A stretch of 64,000 bases of DNA from Bacteroidota bacterium (lineage in GTDB: Bacteria > Bacteroidota > Bacteroidia > AKYH767-A > JAHEYN01). Below the pieces are notes generated by a model that was given only the letters and a program-made list of their open reading frames with translations, was not told where the DNA came from and did no database searches. This document shows, piece by piece, positions 19,881 through 29,313 of this stretch. The stretch spans positions 1 through 64,000 of the forward strand of contig JAHEYN010000003.1 in the NCBI GenBank assembly GCA_023251555.1. Reading direction: 5' to 3'. Position 1 is the stretch's first letter, and each line of letters begins with the position of its first letter. Position numbers and translations under genes: made by a program.

Positions 19881-21636
19881 TTTTTCTCATCCTGAGGCTT
19901 TTTGGGGTTATCTCAAGGTACTCATCATCCCTGATATACTCCATTGCTTCCTCGAGCGAGAAGCGGACTTTCGGTGTTATCTTCACGCTTTCATCTTTAC
20001 CGGATGCCCTCATGTTTGAAAGCTTTTTCCCTTTGGTAACATTTACTTCCAGGTCGTTATATCTTGAGTTTTCTCCCACTACCTGTCCTTTATAGACCTG
20101 TTCCCCTGGATCAATGAAGAAACGCCCCCTGTCCTGCAGCCTGTCAATGGCGTATGCGAGGGCCTGTGCTGTTTCCATGGACACGAGAGATCCGTTCTGC
20201 TGGAGGTCAATAGCTCCTTTGTGAGGCTCATAGGAGCGGAACCGGTGTGTCATGATGGCTTCGCCGGCGGTAGAAGTGAGAATGTTGCTCCTCAGCCCTA
20301 TCAATCCTCTTGAAGGAATATCGAATTCAAGGTGCATGAGATCGCTTTTAGGTTCCATCACGAGCAATTCTCCCTTGCGGTCGGAAACCAGTTCCACGAC
20401 CCGCCCTGTGTATTCCTGCGGGACATCAATCACGAGCGTTTCAAAAGGTTCGCAGGTAATGCCGTTTATTTCTTTGAGGATCACTTTTGGTTTCCCGACC
20501 TGGAACTCATAGCCTTCTCTTCGCATGGTTTCGATGAGAACGGAGAGATGCAGCACTCCTCTTCCGTACACGGTGAATTTGCTTTCGGTGTCAGTGTCTT
20601 CGACACGGAGAGCAAGGTTCCTTTCAGTTTCTTTATAGAGGCGTTCTCTCAGGTGGCGTGATGTTACGAACTTTCCTTCTTTTCCGAAGAAAGGCGAAGT
20701 GTTTATGGTAAAGAGCATGCTCATGGTAGGTTCGTCCACCTGGATTCTTTCCATAGCTTCGGGAGTATTGAGGTCGGTGATGGTATCCCCGATATCAAAA
20801 TCTTCGAGCCCCACTACGGCGCACAGGTCGCCGCTCCGGACTGCATTAACCTTTTCCCGGCTGAGGCCCACGAATACCAGGAGTTCTTTAATCCTTATTT
20901 TTGTTTGTATTCCTTCGCGCCGGCATAACAGGTAATCTTTGCCGGCATCAAGTACCCCGCGGTACACTCTGCCTATAGCGATACGTCCCACGAAGCTGGA
21001 GTAATCGAGCGTAGTGATTTGCATCTGCACGGGCCCTTCGTTGTCGGGGGCAGGGGGTATTACCTCAAGGATTGTATCGAGCAGAGGGACTATATTTTCG
21101 GTTCTTTGTTTCCAGTCTCTGCTCATCCATCCCTGCTTGGAGGAGCCGTAGATTGTCACAAAGTCCAGCTGGTCTTCCGTAGCACCGAGGTTAAACATCA
21201 GTTCAAAAACTTTTTCCTGCACCTCGTCGGGTTTGCAGTTTTCCTTATCTACCTTGTTAATAACTACAATAGGCTTAAGGCCGAGTTCCACAGCCTTATT
21301 CAGCACAAAGCGGGTTTGGGGCATAGGGCCTTCGAAAGCATCCACGAGAAGGAGTACACCGTCGGCCATTTTCAGGACACGCTCCACTTCTCCCCCGAAA
21401 TCGGCATGCCCGGGGGTGTCAATAATATTAATTTTAACTCCCTTGTAGTTAACCGAAACATTTTTGGCCAGGATGGTGATGCCCCTTTCTCTTTCGAGAT
21501 CGTTGTTATCGAGGATCAGTTCACCCATATCCTTGCGGGGATCGAGCGCTTCACACTCCTTGATGATTTTATCCACGAGGGTCGTTTTTCCGTGGTCCAC
21601 ATGGGCGATGATAGCGATATTACGGATGAGCTGCAT
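19876..21636 (-). CDS. typA: Translational GTPase TypA/BipA
   Basis: '[25 protein letters not shown]...[11 protein letters not shown]...[28 protein letters not shown]'; start moved to MQLIRN. Confidence 0.97.
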   Translation of the reverse strand: MQLIRNIAIIAHVDHGKTTLVDKIIKECEALDPRKDMGELILDNNDLERERGITILAKNVSVNYKGVKINIIDTPGHADFGGEVERVLKMADGVLLLVDAFEGPMPQTRFVLNKAVELGLKPIVVINKVDKENCKPDEVQEKVFELMFNLGATEDQLDFVTIYGSSKQGWMSRDWKQRTENIVPLLDTILEVIPPAPDNEGPVQMQITTLDYSSFVGRIAIGRVYRGVLDAGKDYLLCRREGIQTKIRIKELLVFVGLSREKVNAVRSGDLCAVVGLEDFDIGDTITDLNTPEAMERIQVDEPTMSMLFTINTSPFFGKEGKFVTSRHLRERLYKETERNLALRVEDTDTESKFTVYGRGVLHLSVLIETMRREGYEFQVGKPKVILKEINGITCEPFETLVIDVPQEYTGRVVELVSDRKGELLVMEPKSDLMHLEFDIPSRGLIGLRSNILTSTAGEAIMTHRFRSYEPHKGAIDLQQNGSLVSMETAQALAYAIDRLQDRGRFFIDPGEQVYKGQVVGENSRYNDLEVNVTKGKKLSNMRASGKDESVKITPKVRFSLEEAMEYIRDDEYLEITPKSLRMRKI

Positions 21637-21660
21637 AAGGTGTTTTTCAGAATGAGCCTG

Positions 21661-21668
21661 CAAAGGTA
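21661..21668 (-). promoter_or_regulatory. Candidate -7 element (TACCTTTG) for typA
   Basis: TAnnTTTG on - strand, 25 bp upstream of typA start. Confidence 0.5.
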
Positions 21669-21858
21669 GAAATAGAAAGGGAAAGAAGATGCTTGCCCTT
21701 GCGTTGGCGGGATTTTGGAACATTCAATTGTCTGCCCCGCACTGGAACATTGGAGCCGGGTTTCGGTAACCCGATCAATTACTACGGGCTGAGAAAAATA
21801 AATGTGAAAGGGAAGGAGGGAGCGCACAAATGCATAATCATGTCAGGCAGCCGAAACT

Positions 21859-23001
21859 TTAAATAAGACTTTTGATTAGCCGATAAAAGACCTTATTCTT
21901 ATTAGCCAAATTAATGCTCATATTAATGGGCCATGTCTTTTCATTGATCATTCTTTGAACCAGGTATCTTTTTTGATGAGGTTTCCAGAGTTTATCATAA
22001 ACCATCTTATCGTATTGTTTCATAAATGAGGCCGAGAAATTATTCTCCTTAAAACATTTGGCAGCCTGCCACCCGGCATATCTGCCCGAAATTATTGCTT
22101 GTCCGATACCTTCTCCTGTGAGGGGATCTATCAATGAAGCAGCATCTCCGCAAAGCATAAAACGCTCTCCTGAAATAGTTACTTTACGCGAGCCCAAAGG
22201 AAGCCCATGCCCTTCTACAGGGCTGATTATTTCGGCATTTGCAAAACGCTCTTTTAATGCAGGTTCGCTTTCAATAATTTCTTTCATTTTGTCACGCAGG
22301 CTTAGTTTTCTTTTGGAAATGGAAGAAGATAACATCCCCAAGCCCACATTAGCCTGGTTATCGGGCAATGGAAATATCCAGAAATAACCAGGGAGAATAT
22401 TTTTAAGAAAATGCAATTCGAAAGTTTTATCCGGAATCCCTTTAACATTTTTATAATATGCACGCACTGCACCGGAATGGTGTTTCAGGTCGACTTTATT
22501 ATTACTTAGTTTTTTACTGATTATTCCATTTGCGCCATCACAGCCGATCACAAGCGATGCTTCCAATTCAAACCCATTGCCCTCAACTCTTACAACATGA
22601 TTTTTTACAGAGACATTTTGAATTGTTGAGTTAAGAAACACTTTTACATTCGGAAGTTTTGCAACCTGCTCAAACAAAAAATTATCAAAATGCAGCCGTT
22701 TGCTTATAAAACCATTTTCAGAACAAGGGAAATCAAGAAACTTTTCGTTGGGAGCAACTATGCGGATAGTATTGACAGTTTCTTTTTCAGCGAACCCCCC
22801 CAGTTCTTTTACCAGCAAAGGATTTATTGTATTTAACACCTTTGGAACATAATTAGCTACCGCATCTCCACATGTTTTGTCACGGGGGAAAACAGCTTTT
22901 TCTATTAAAGCAACTTTTAATCCTGAGTTTCCCAGAGCCAAGGCACAAGTACTGCCAGCCGGGCCGGCACCACAGATCAGGATGTCGAAGATTTCAGCCA
23001 T
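21859..23001 (-). CDS. Geranylgeranyl reductase-family FAD-dependent oxidoreductase
   Basis: 'FDILICGAGPAGSTCALALGNSGLKVALIEKA' Rossmann motif; 'FMLCGDAASLIDPLTGEGIGQAIISGRYAG'. Confidence 0.88.
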   Translation of the reverse strand: MAEIFDILICGAGPAGSTCALALGNSGLKVALIEKAVFPRDKTCGDAVANYVPKVLNTINPLLVKELGGFAEKETVNTIRIVAPNEKFLDFPCSENGFISKRLHFDNFLFEQVAKLPNVKVFLNSTIQNVSVKNHVVRVEGNGFELEASLVIGCDGANGIISKKLSNNKVDLKHHSGAVRAYYKNVKGIPDKTFELHFLKNILPGYFWIFPLPDNQANVGLGMLSSSISKRKLSLRDKMKEIIESEPALKERFANAEIISPVEGHGLPLGSRKVTISGERFMLCGDAASLIDPLTGEGIGQAIISGRYAGWQAAKCFKENNFSASFMKQYDKMVYDKLWKPHQKRYLVQRMINEKTWPINMSINLANKNKVFYRLIKSLI

Positions 23002-23057
23002 TAACTTTTATTGCCACTAACGTTTGGATTTAAATACACAAAACCGTAAAACCGCTG

Positions 23058-23065
23058 CAAAGATA
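23058..23065 (-). promoter_or_regulatory. Candidate -7 element (TATCTTTG) for the 21859..23001 gene
   Basis: CAAAGATA on + strand, about 57 bp upstream of start. Confidence 0.45.
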
Positions 23066-23123
23066 ATTTAAAGCATATATTTTTGAGATGGCTTCTAAAA
23101 ACCTGGCTGTGTAAAGAGATTTA

Positions 23124-23762
23124 TTATTCCTCTTTAATGTTAATACCATAAATCAACCAGAAAATCCAGATTGCAGTAATTGTAATTGCAATGACAAGAG
23201 GAACCCAGAAAGCAAGAATTGTACATATAGTATAAATTACCAGCACAAAAAGAGCATCCTTCTTCATTTTTCGCATTTGCAGGATAGTCTTTTCACCTCT
23301 CACCAGCTTACCTTTAAGAGCTGTCTGAGCCAGTAAAATCCATCCAATGCCCTGCAGTCCATTCATTGAACTATAAAGAACAACTGCCGGAGCTGCATGA
23401 TCTGTAAAAATATATTCACCCAGCAAGGCGGTTGGAAAAGGCAGAAAGACAATCGTGAGAAGCAAGAACCCATTAGCGTAAGCAAAAGGATGGGATGATG
23501 CCGTCACTGTTTTTAGTATAGCATGGTGATTAACCCATGTTATTAAAATAATTCCAAAACTTAAAAGAAAAGCAAAAACCGAAGGCAGCATATGTTTAAG
23601 TGCAATCCAAAGGTCTTGTGAAGTGGAAATTCGATCCATTGCAGGGATTCTGATGTCCAGGATCAATAAGGTGATAGCAATTGCAAAAACACCATCGCAA
23701 AATGCTTCGAGTCGTGAATTAGGGTTATGCATAATGATATTTCTATAGGATTCCATAGACAC
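23124..23762 (-). CDS. TMEM175-like (DUF1211) potassium channel-family membrane protein
   Basis: 'RLEAFCDGVFAIAITLLILDIRIP' motif at N-terminus plus further TM segments. Confidence 0.85.
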   Translation of the reverse strand: MSMESYRNIIMHNPNSRLEAFCDGVFAIAITLLILDIRIPAMDRISTSQDLWIALKHMLPSVFAFLLSFGIILITWVNHHAILKTVTASSHPFAYANGFLLLTIVFLPFPTALLGEYIFTDHAAPAVVLYSSMNGLQGIGWILLAQTALKGKLVRGEKTILQMRKMKKDALFVLVIYTICTILAFWVPLVIAITITAIWIFWLIYGINIKEE

Positions 23763-24111
23763 AATTTTTTATGAAGTGATAAGATTGTTTGCCTTTTGCT
23801 GAAAGCGATTCCGCATATCCTTTCCAATTAAGAGAAATGGCAATAAGGATGCAAACAATTAGGTCAATAATTCTCCATACAGTTTCGCGAAAATTAATGT
23901 CAACAAAAGGATTGAATAATATTGCAAGTGCTGAATAAACAAATACTCCAAATTTTCCTGTCGTCTTTTTGGAATTGTAAGCAAAATAGATTGATGAACT
24001 AAAGAGAAGCCAACGAAGAAAAGGAGAGTAGAAATGTTGTTCCGTCAACAGTCCGTAAATGAAAGTTACGATAACTGCAAGTTTTAATAGTCGTTCAAAA
24101 AGGTTGTTCAT
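23743..24111 (-). CDS. Hypothetical small membrane protein
   Basis: 122-aa ORF overlapping the TMEM175-like start; several hydrophobic segments. Confidence 0.6.
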   Translation of the reverse strand: MNNLFERLLKLAVIVTFIYGLLTEQHFYSPFLRWLLFSSSIYFAYNSKKTTGKFGVFVYSALAILFNPFVDINFRETVWRIIDLIVCILIAISLNWKGYAESLSAKGKQSYHFIKNCVYGIL

Positions 24112-24175
24112 TGCTCGTCAGTTTGATGTTAGCACTGCCGCCATAGCATTGCCGCTAACAATTAATTATCGGCTA

Positions 24176-24183
24176 CAAATATA
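24176..24183 (-). promoter_or_regulatory. Candidate -7 element (TATATTTG) upstream of 23743..24111
   Basis: CAAATATA on + strand, about 65 bp upstream of start. Confidence 0.4.
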
Positions 24184-24336
24184 ACCCATAATAGCGTATA
24201 TCAAGCACATGTTGTGGAGTATCACGCAATATAGAGGTGGATATACGCGGGCTTAGATATCAAGCTTGTCGAGGGTATTTTATGTCAATCCCAAATATAA
24301 AAATAGCGAAACCGGAAAGTCCTTTTTTTACTCCTG

Positions 24337-25848
24337 TCAGATGTTGTTATCTAAATACATTTCCAGCAACTTCATTTTATCAATTTTATGACTGTTGCCA
24401 TAAGGAAAGTTTTGCAGTACAAGAATTTCTGAAGGTATCATGTAAGCTGGTAATGCAGATTTCAGATGTTGAGTTATTTTTTCAGTCAAAGCAATTTTAC
24501 TTTCTGCTTCATTTTCAGGTTTAACGAAACTAATGATTCTCTTGACCTCTCCACCCCTTCTCAAGGGCACTGTAGCCACTTCGGCCACTAATTTGGTTTT
24601 TAAAAGTTGAGCATTTATATCTCCCAGCTCAATTCTATAACCATGCAATTTAACCTGTTCATCTTTTCTTCCCAAAAAATAAATTACATCATTTTTGTAA
24701 TAACCATAATCACCTGTTTTGAATGCACGTTCACCATTTATCAAAGTAAATTTTTCTATATTTAATTCAGGGTTATTGCAATAGCCAACAGAAACAAGAT
24801 CCCCGACAATCACAATTTCACCTTCATTATTCTCAGCGGTAGCATCAGGTTGAATTAAAATTTTACTTCCCAATTTAGGATACCCGATCGGCAAAGAGCG
24901 GCTAAATGCAATAATTTCAGGAGTGATTTCAATTTTGGCGGCATAAACTGTTGCTTCAGTTGGCCCGTAGGCATTCACTACTTTACAGCCAGGAAAAAGC
25001 TTCCAAAGTTGTTCTACAACATTTGGCATCAACACTTCGCCTGCAAAATAAAATGTGTTTAAAGAATGCAAATAATTTTTGTTAAAATCGGGATGCTTAA
25101 GATATTGATATGCAAAGCCTGGTGTTGAAACCCAGGTGTTGCAGTTGTATTTTTTGATGTTATTGAAAAACACATCAGCGTTGGCAGCCGTTGAATTATC
25201 CGTCAAAAGAAGTGTGCCACCAAACAATAATGCCGAACAATAATCAAATACTGACACATCAAAAATAAACGGTACCCGGTTAATTACAGCAATATTTTCA
25301 TCGAACTGATAATCTTTTGAGATCCAATCAGCAAATGATTGTAAAGACTTGTGTGTGATTTGAACTCCCTTTGGCTCGCCTGTGCTGCCGCTTGTGAAAA
25401 TGACATAAGCCAGTGGGTCAACTTCGCTGAAATAAATATTTATATACGCTGAAATGGTATTTGAAAATACAATTCCGTTTTCATCTATCACTGTTTTGAA
25501 AAGTGATTTTACCACTTCATTCTTTTCAAAATAAAAACAGGCTTGCGCTGAACTCGCTGACATTATTTTTTGAATTCTGTTAATCGGCATTACAGGGTCA
25601 ACAGGAATATAAGGCCGCCTGGTGATGAAGCAGGCTAAAATAGCGGGTAAAATATTCCCCTGTTTATGTCCGTAAATAATTACAGGGCTGCCTAATGGGA
25701 TGCTAGCATTTAAAATACAATCAATAAAAAAATCAGTTCGTTGCTTTAATTCATTCCATGTATAAGCTTTATCGGAGCCAATTACAGCCGTTTTATCCGG
25801 CCGGTAATTTTCATCTTCAAATTGGCATGTAAAAAAATTAAATTTCAT
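24337..25848 (-). CDS. dltA: DltA-like amino-acid adenylation enzyme (D-alanine--carrier protein ligase)
   Basis: 'YVIFTSGSTGEPKGVQITHKSL', 'NAYGPTEATVYA', 'KTGDYGYYKNDVIYFLGRKDEQVKLHGYRIELGDI'; dlt gene context; start set to MKFNFFTCQ. Confidence 0.88.
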   Translation of the reverse strand: MKFNFFTCQFEDENYRPDKTAVIGSDKAYTWNELKQRTDFFIDCILNASIPLGSPVIIYGHKQGNILPAILACFITRRPYIPVDPVMPINRIQKIMSASSAQACFYFEKNEVVKSLFKTVIDENGIVFSNTISAYINIYFSEVDPLAYVIFTSGSTGEPKGVQITHKSLQSFADWISKDYQFDENIAVINRVPFIFDVSVFDYCSALLFGGTLLLTDNSTAANADVFFNNIKKYNCNTWVSTPGFAYQYLKHPDFNKNYLHSLNTFYFAGEVLMPNVVEQLWKLFPGCKVVNAYGPTEATVYAAKIEITPEIIAFSRSLPIGYPKLGSKILIQPDATAENNEGEIVIVGDLVSVGYCNNPELNIEKFTLINGERAFKTGDYGYYKNDVIYFLGRKDEQVKLHGYRIELGDINAQLLKTKLVAEVATVPLRRGGEVKRIISFVKPENEAESKIALTEKITQHLKSALPAYMIPSEILVLQNFPYGNSHKIDKMKLLEMYLDNNI

Positions 25849-25858
25849 TTTCAAAAAA

Positions 25859-26995
25859 TTAAATACCGCTGCGCCCGCTAAATACATAAATGGCAAACAC
25901 CGCTGCGCAAATCATAACAAGTGTTGAAATTAACTGCACCCATTTAGGGTTTAATTTCCCGAACAGAATATCGTTATCTTTCTTTTTGCACTCAATCAGA
26001 TATGTGTTGTGAATCACTGAATACAGGCCGAAAATCGAACCACTCCAAATATAATTGTGTTGTAAACCATTCCAACACCCCATCAACGCAAATGTGAAAA
26101 ACAAAGAAAGATTTTGTTTCGTCAGCGGATATTTTTTCAACGAATAAAAACCACTCAGCCATTTATAAATTGGCCTGAAAAAATAGTCGCGAAGCCAGTC
26201 ACCCAATGTGATATGCCAGCGCCGCCAAAAGTCCTGCGGATTCACCGCTAAATAGGGATGATTGAAATTGTGCGGTACTTTTATTCCCAACATGTTTCCA
26301 AACCCGACTGCTAATGATGAGTAACCTGCAAAATCAAAATACAAATAAGCGGTGTAAGCAAAGGCGGCATTTATATGCTGCAGAAATGAATGAACATTAT
26401 CTTCGGGCTGCAACCAATATCGCGTAACGATTTCAGCCATCACATACTTCTGTAAAACACCCAACGCAATATTTTGCCAACCTTCAGCAAACAAATTTGA
26501 GTTGAGGTTTCTATAGCCTTCCTCCAGATTGTTTTTGAATCGTTGCCAGCGGTCAATAGGTCCGATTAAAAGTGTTGGTGTGAAAACTAAAAACGAAAAA
26601 TAATCTCTGGGGTGAACTGGTTTTTCATCAGGCTGACGGTCAATAAAAATTTGAATTGTCCGGAAAGTGATATAAGATAATCCGGCAAAATTAAGCCATG
26701 AAATGTTCAATTGCACTTTCAATAAAATCATTGGCAACGCCAGCAATAAAGATACCCAAAGCCGATGCGGGTTTTTGAATTTGAAACTAAAGATGTAGTA
26801 AATTAAATAACTGTAAATGGCAAAACCAATTAGTTGCAGGTGCCGTGTAAAAAAAAACAGCACATAAAATAAAGTTATCGCAAATAATAAATTAGAGTAG
26901 GAAATGAATCTGGAATAAATCGGTTTCAGCAATTGCACTCCTAAGATCAGCACTCCCAAAAGGATATAAAAATCAATGCTGGTAAATGGCAACAT
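25859..26995 (-). CDS. dltB: DltB-like MBOAT acyltransferase
   Basis: 'GNMLGIKVPHNFNHPYLAVNPQDFWRRWHITLGDWLRDYFFRPIYKW' MBOAT signature, multi-TM. Confidence 0.92.
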   Translation of the reverse strand: MLPFTSIDFYILLGVLILGVQLLKPIYSRFISYSNLLFAITLFYVLFFFTRHLQLIGFAIYSYLIYYIFSFKFKNPHRLWVSLLLALPMILLKVQLNISWLNFAGLSYITFRTIQIFIDRQPDEKPVHPRDYFSFLVFTPTLLIGPIDRWQRFKNNLEEGYRNLNSNLFAEGWQNIALGVLQKYVMAEIVTRYWLQPEDNVHSFLQHINAAFAYTAYLYFDFAGYSSLAVGFGNMLGIKVPHNFNHPYLAVNPQDFWRRWHITLGDWLRDYFFRPIYKWLSGFYSLKKYPLTKQNLSLFFTFALMGCWNGLQHNYIWSGSIFGLYSVIHNTYLIECKKKDNDILFGKLNPKWVQLISTLVMICAAVFAIYVFSGRSGI

Positions 26996-26998
26996 TCG

Positions 26999-27139
26999 TT
27001 AAAATTGTTGATAAACAAAAGGAATCTTTGATTTTGTTTTTTTATTCTCATTTTGATGAAAATACAAAAAATAAAACCCAACAATTATGGCTGTGTAAAT
27101 AAAAATATCAGTAAAAAATGCTTTTAAATTGACTTTCAT
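26999..27139 (-). CDS. dltX: DltX-like microprotein, 46 aa (absent from ORF track)
   Basis: MKVNLKAFFTDIFIYTAIIVGFYFLYFHQNENKKTKSKIPFVYQQF*; one TM helix, C-terminal FxYxxF; ATGA start/stop overlap with dltD-like gene; located directly upstream of dltB-like gene. Confidence 0.85.
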   Translation of the reverse strand: MKVNLKAFFTDIFIYTAIIVGFYFLYFHQNENKKTKSKIPFVYQQF

Positions 27140-28341
27140 TTCTTTTGAAAATAATGGTTATAAATTTCCCTGTCAATTAAATACCAACCATATTCGCCCG
27201 TATGCATCAGATCTGTAAGCAATCCCTTTTGATATTTTTCTTTTGCAGGTTGCCACAGATTAAACACCTGAAACCCTTCATCTGCAATAGTTTTCTTTAC
27301 TTCATTCATCATCGGATTTAATTCTTCTAAATTCGAATAGGCATACGGATTTAAAGCCTGAATGATAAAAAGTGCATCAATGTTTTCATCTTTACATAAT
27401 TGTACCAACAACTTTAAATCGTTTAACTCCTGATTAGGAATTGTAGGTGTATACATCATTTTAGGCAAATTGCCTATGACATATTTTTTATAGTAATCAT
27501 CATTCACACCGAAAACATTACTGCATTTATTTTTTTCATTCTGTAATCCGGATTGCAGTAATGAATCCCATTCTGGTTGAGGAACAAGAGATTCGTATTT
27601 ACTTTTTAACGTGTAAATATTTGGCAAACTAAACCGAGTAGGTTTTGTCTTTGAAAATTGAGCCCATACTCTGTAAAGCAGTGCTGATGGAGCATAAAGA
27701 GTTTTATCAATTAAACTTTGCATTTGCAATTTTTGATAAAAAAGATACTTAATACATGGCGTAGGATAATAAATATTCTCAAAATTGCTGCTGATAAAAT
27801 TCAACACACTGTTTTTAAAATTCTCAGAAATTGAATCGTCATGCATAATTTTATTCAACATACCATCATCAACAAATTCTAAAAACGAACTTATTGAAGT
27901 TCCTTTCCCTGATTCACCTGCAAACCAACCCGGAGAAATAATAAATACAATTTTTGATGATGAAGATTTTTTTTCTTTCAATGCTGCTATTTCACAGGCA
28001 TAATTAAAAGATTGATTGCCTGCATGACCAAAAGAAAGCATTGGAATATTTAATTGTTCATTAAAAAAACGATTAGGAATACTTGCAAACTGTTGATTGG
28101 TCAGTTCTGATGAGCCAAGCATTACAAGCTGATTGTTATTCAGGGCATTAAATAAATCTTGCCTGGCTGCCGAACTGCTTTCAAAATTGCTATAAAAATT
28201 CCTGTGCGCTGAGGATATTTCAATTTGTGTGGCAGTGGCAGTATGAAAATAATTCCAGCTTTTAATAATCCCGAGACTGATAAATAAAGCAATAACAATC
28301 GAAAGCAGCTTTCTGGACAATAACATTATTGATGCTTTCAA
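27136..28341 (-). CDS. dltD: DltD-like protein
   Basis: N-terminal TM helix; 'LVMLGSSELTNQ' catalytic-Ser-type motif; 'LLTDLMHTGEYGWYLIDREIYNHYF' Asp/His motif. Confidence 0.87.
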   Translation of the reverse strand: MKASIMLLSRKLLSIVIALFISLGIIKSWNYFHTATATQIEISSAHRNFYSNFESSSAARQDLFNALNNNQLVMLGSSELTNQQFASIPNRFFNEQLNIPMLSFGHAGNQSFNYACEIAALKEKKSSSSKIVFIISPGWFAGESGKGTSISSFLEFVDDGMLNKIMHDDSISENFKNSVLNFISSNFENIYYPTPCIKYLFYQKLQMQSLIDKTLYAPSALLYRVWAQFSKTKPTRFSLPNIYTLKSKYESLVPQPEWDSLLQSGLQNEKNKCSNVFGVNDDYYKKYVIGNLPKMMYTPTIPNQELNDLKLLVQLCKDENIDALFIIQALNPYAYSNLEELNPMMNEVKKTIADEGFQVFNLWQPAKEKYQKGLLTDLMHTGEYGWYLIDREIYNHYFQKK

Positions 28342-28348
28342 AATAATT

Positions 28349-28594
28349 TTATTTATGGCTGATTTTTAATTCAATGTATTTGGTAATTGTTTTCACGGTT
28401 TCAAAATGATGTTCATTAATATCAACAAACGGAATACTAATACCAAACTCATTTTCCAGTTCAACCGCCAAATCAACTATAACGATAGAGTCTAAAAGTT
28501 TTGAGGACACTAATGCCTGATTCGCATCAACTTGTTTGAAGCAAATTTGTTTAATTACTTCAATTATTTTTAACTCGATACCTTGATAATCCAT
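28349..28594 (-). CDS. dltC: DltC-like acyl carrier protein
   Basis: 81 aa; 'SSKLLDSIVIVDLAVELENEFGISIPFVDIN' with DS phosphopantetheine site. Confidence 0.88.
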   Translation of the reverse strand: MDYQGIELKIIEVIKQICFKQVDANQALVSSKLLDSIVIVDLAVELENEFGISIPFVDINEHHFETVKTITKYIELKISHK

Positions 28595-28604
28595 TTTATC
28601 AAAA

Positions 28605-28679
28605 TTAATCCGCCTTCGTGTTCCGCTACGGCGGACAAGAATGTCCGGGGCTTGCTCCGGGGTTAATACTAATTTATTG
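28605..28679. repeat. Palindromic repeat element copy R2
   Basis: TTAATCCGCCTTCGTGTTCCGCTACGGCGGACAAGAATGTCCGGGGCTTGCTCCGGGGTTAATACTAATTTATTG; internal TCCGCC/GGCGGA and CCGGGGC/GCTCCGG stems. Confidence 0.85.
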
Positions 28680-28742
28680 CTTTAATGTTCGTATTCGCAC
28701 GTTCGCTTCGCTTTTGGCAAGCTGCTGTTATATGCCGTAACC

Positions 28743-29180
28743 CTATTTCAAGTTGTTCAGGTCATCAAGATCTTTTAATCGCCCAGATTTTCTTTTGTTT
28801 TTCAAAAGATCCTGATAACCTATAAAATTTACCATTATGCCATCAATCTCTGCTTCCTTGCGGTTCCTGAAACACTCTTCAAAAGTAACACCATCAATAC
28901 TCACAAGAAGATCAATTCTCAGAGGAGGATATCCAAGCTGAACAACGTTTGATTCCTTTGTGAAATCGTCTTCAGTTAGCCTATAAGAAGAAAAGCCAAA
29001 CTCATTTACACAGTTTAATATCCTTTTTGCATTCTCGGGTGTAGGATTTAACCAAATATCCAAATCGCCAGTATATCTTGGATGACCGTGGATGCCAACT
29101 GCATAGCCACCGACGACAAGATACTCAGCTTTGTTTTTGATTAACAATTCTACAAACTCTCTGAAATCCCGGCTGAACAT
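28743..29180 (-). CDS. Nucleotidyltransferase-fold protein (toxin-like)
   Basis: 'YLVVGGYAVGIHGHPRYTGDLDIWLNP' GG...DxD motif. Confidence 0.75.
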   Translation of the reverse strand: MFSRDFREFVELLIKNKAEYLVVGGYAVGIHGHPRYTGDLDIWLNPTPENAKRILNCVNEFGFSSYRLTEDDFTKESNVVQLGYPPLRIDLLVSIDGVTFEECFRNRKEAEIDGIMVNFIGYQDLLKNKRKSGRLKDLDDLNNLK

Positions 29181-29313
29181 CTTTGCTAAAGTTAATGTAT
29201 TGGCTTCTTAAAAATTCAACTGCATCCAATCGTTCCTTAATGCTTTTTGATGTCCAATAAGTATAATCAGATTGAACATCCTTTAATGACACAATCTTTA
29301 ATACTTTATCCAT
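29125..29313 (-). CDS. Small partner protein of the nucleotidyltransferase
   Basis: 62-aa ORF overlapping the nucleotidyltransferase start; CAAATATA (-7 TATATTTG on -) at 29318..29325. Confidence 0.6.
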   Translation of the reverse strand: MDKVLKIVSLKDVQSDYTYWTSKSIKERLDAVEFLRSQYINFSKDVQPGFQRVCRIVNQKQS

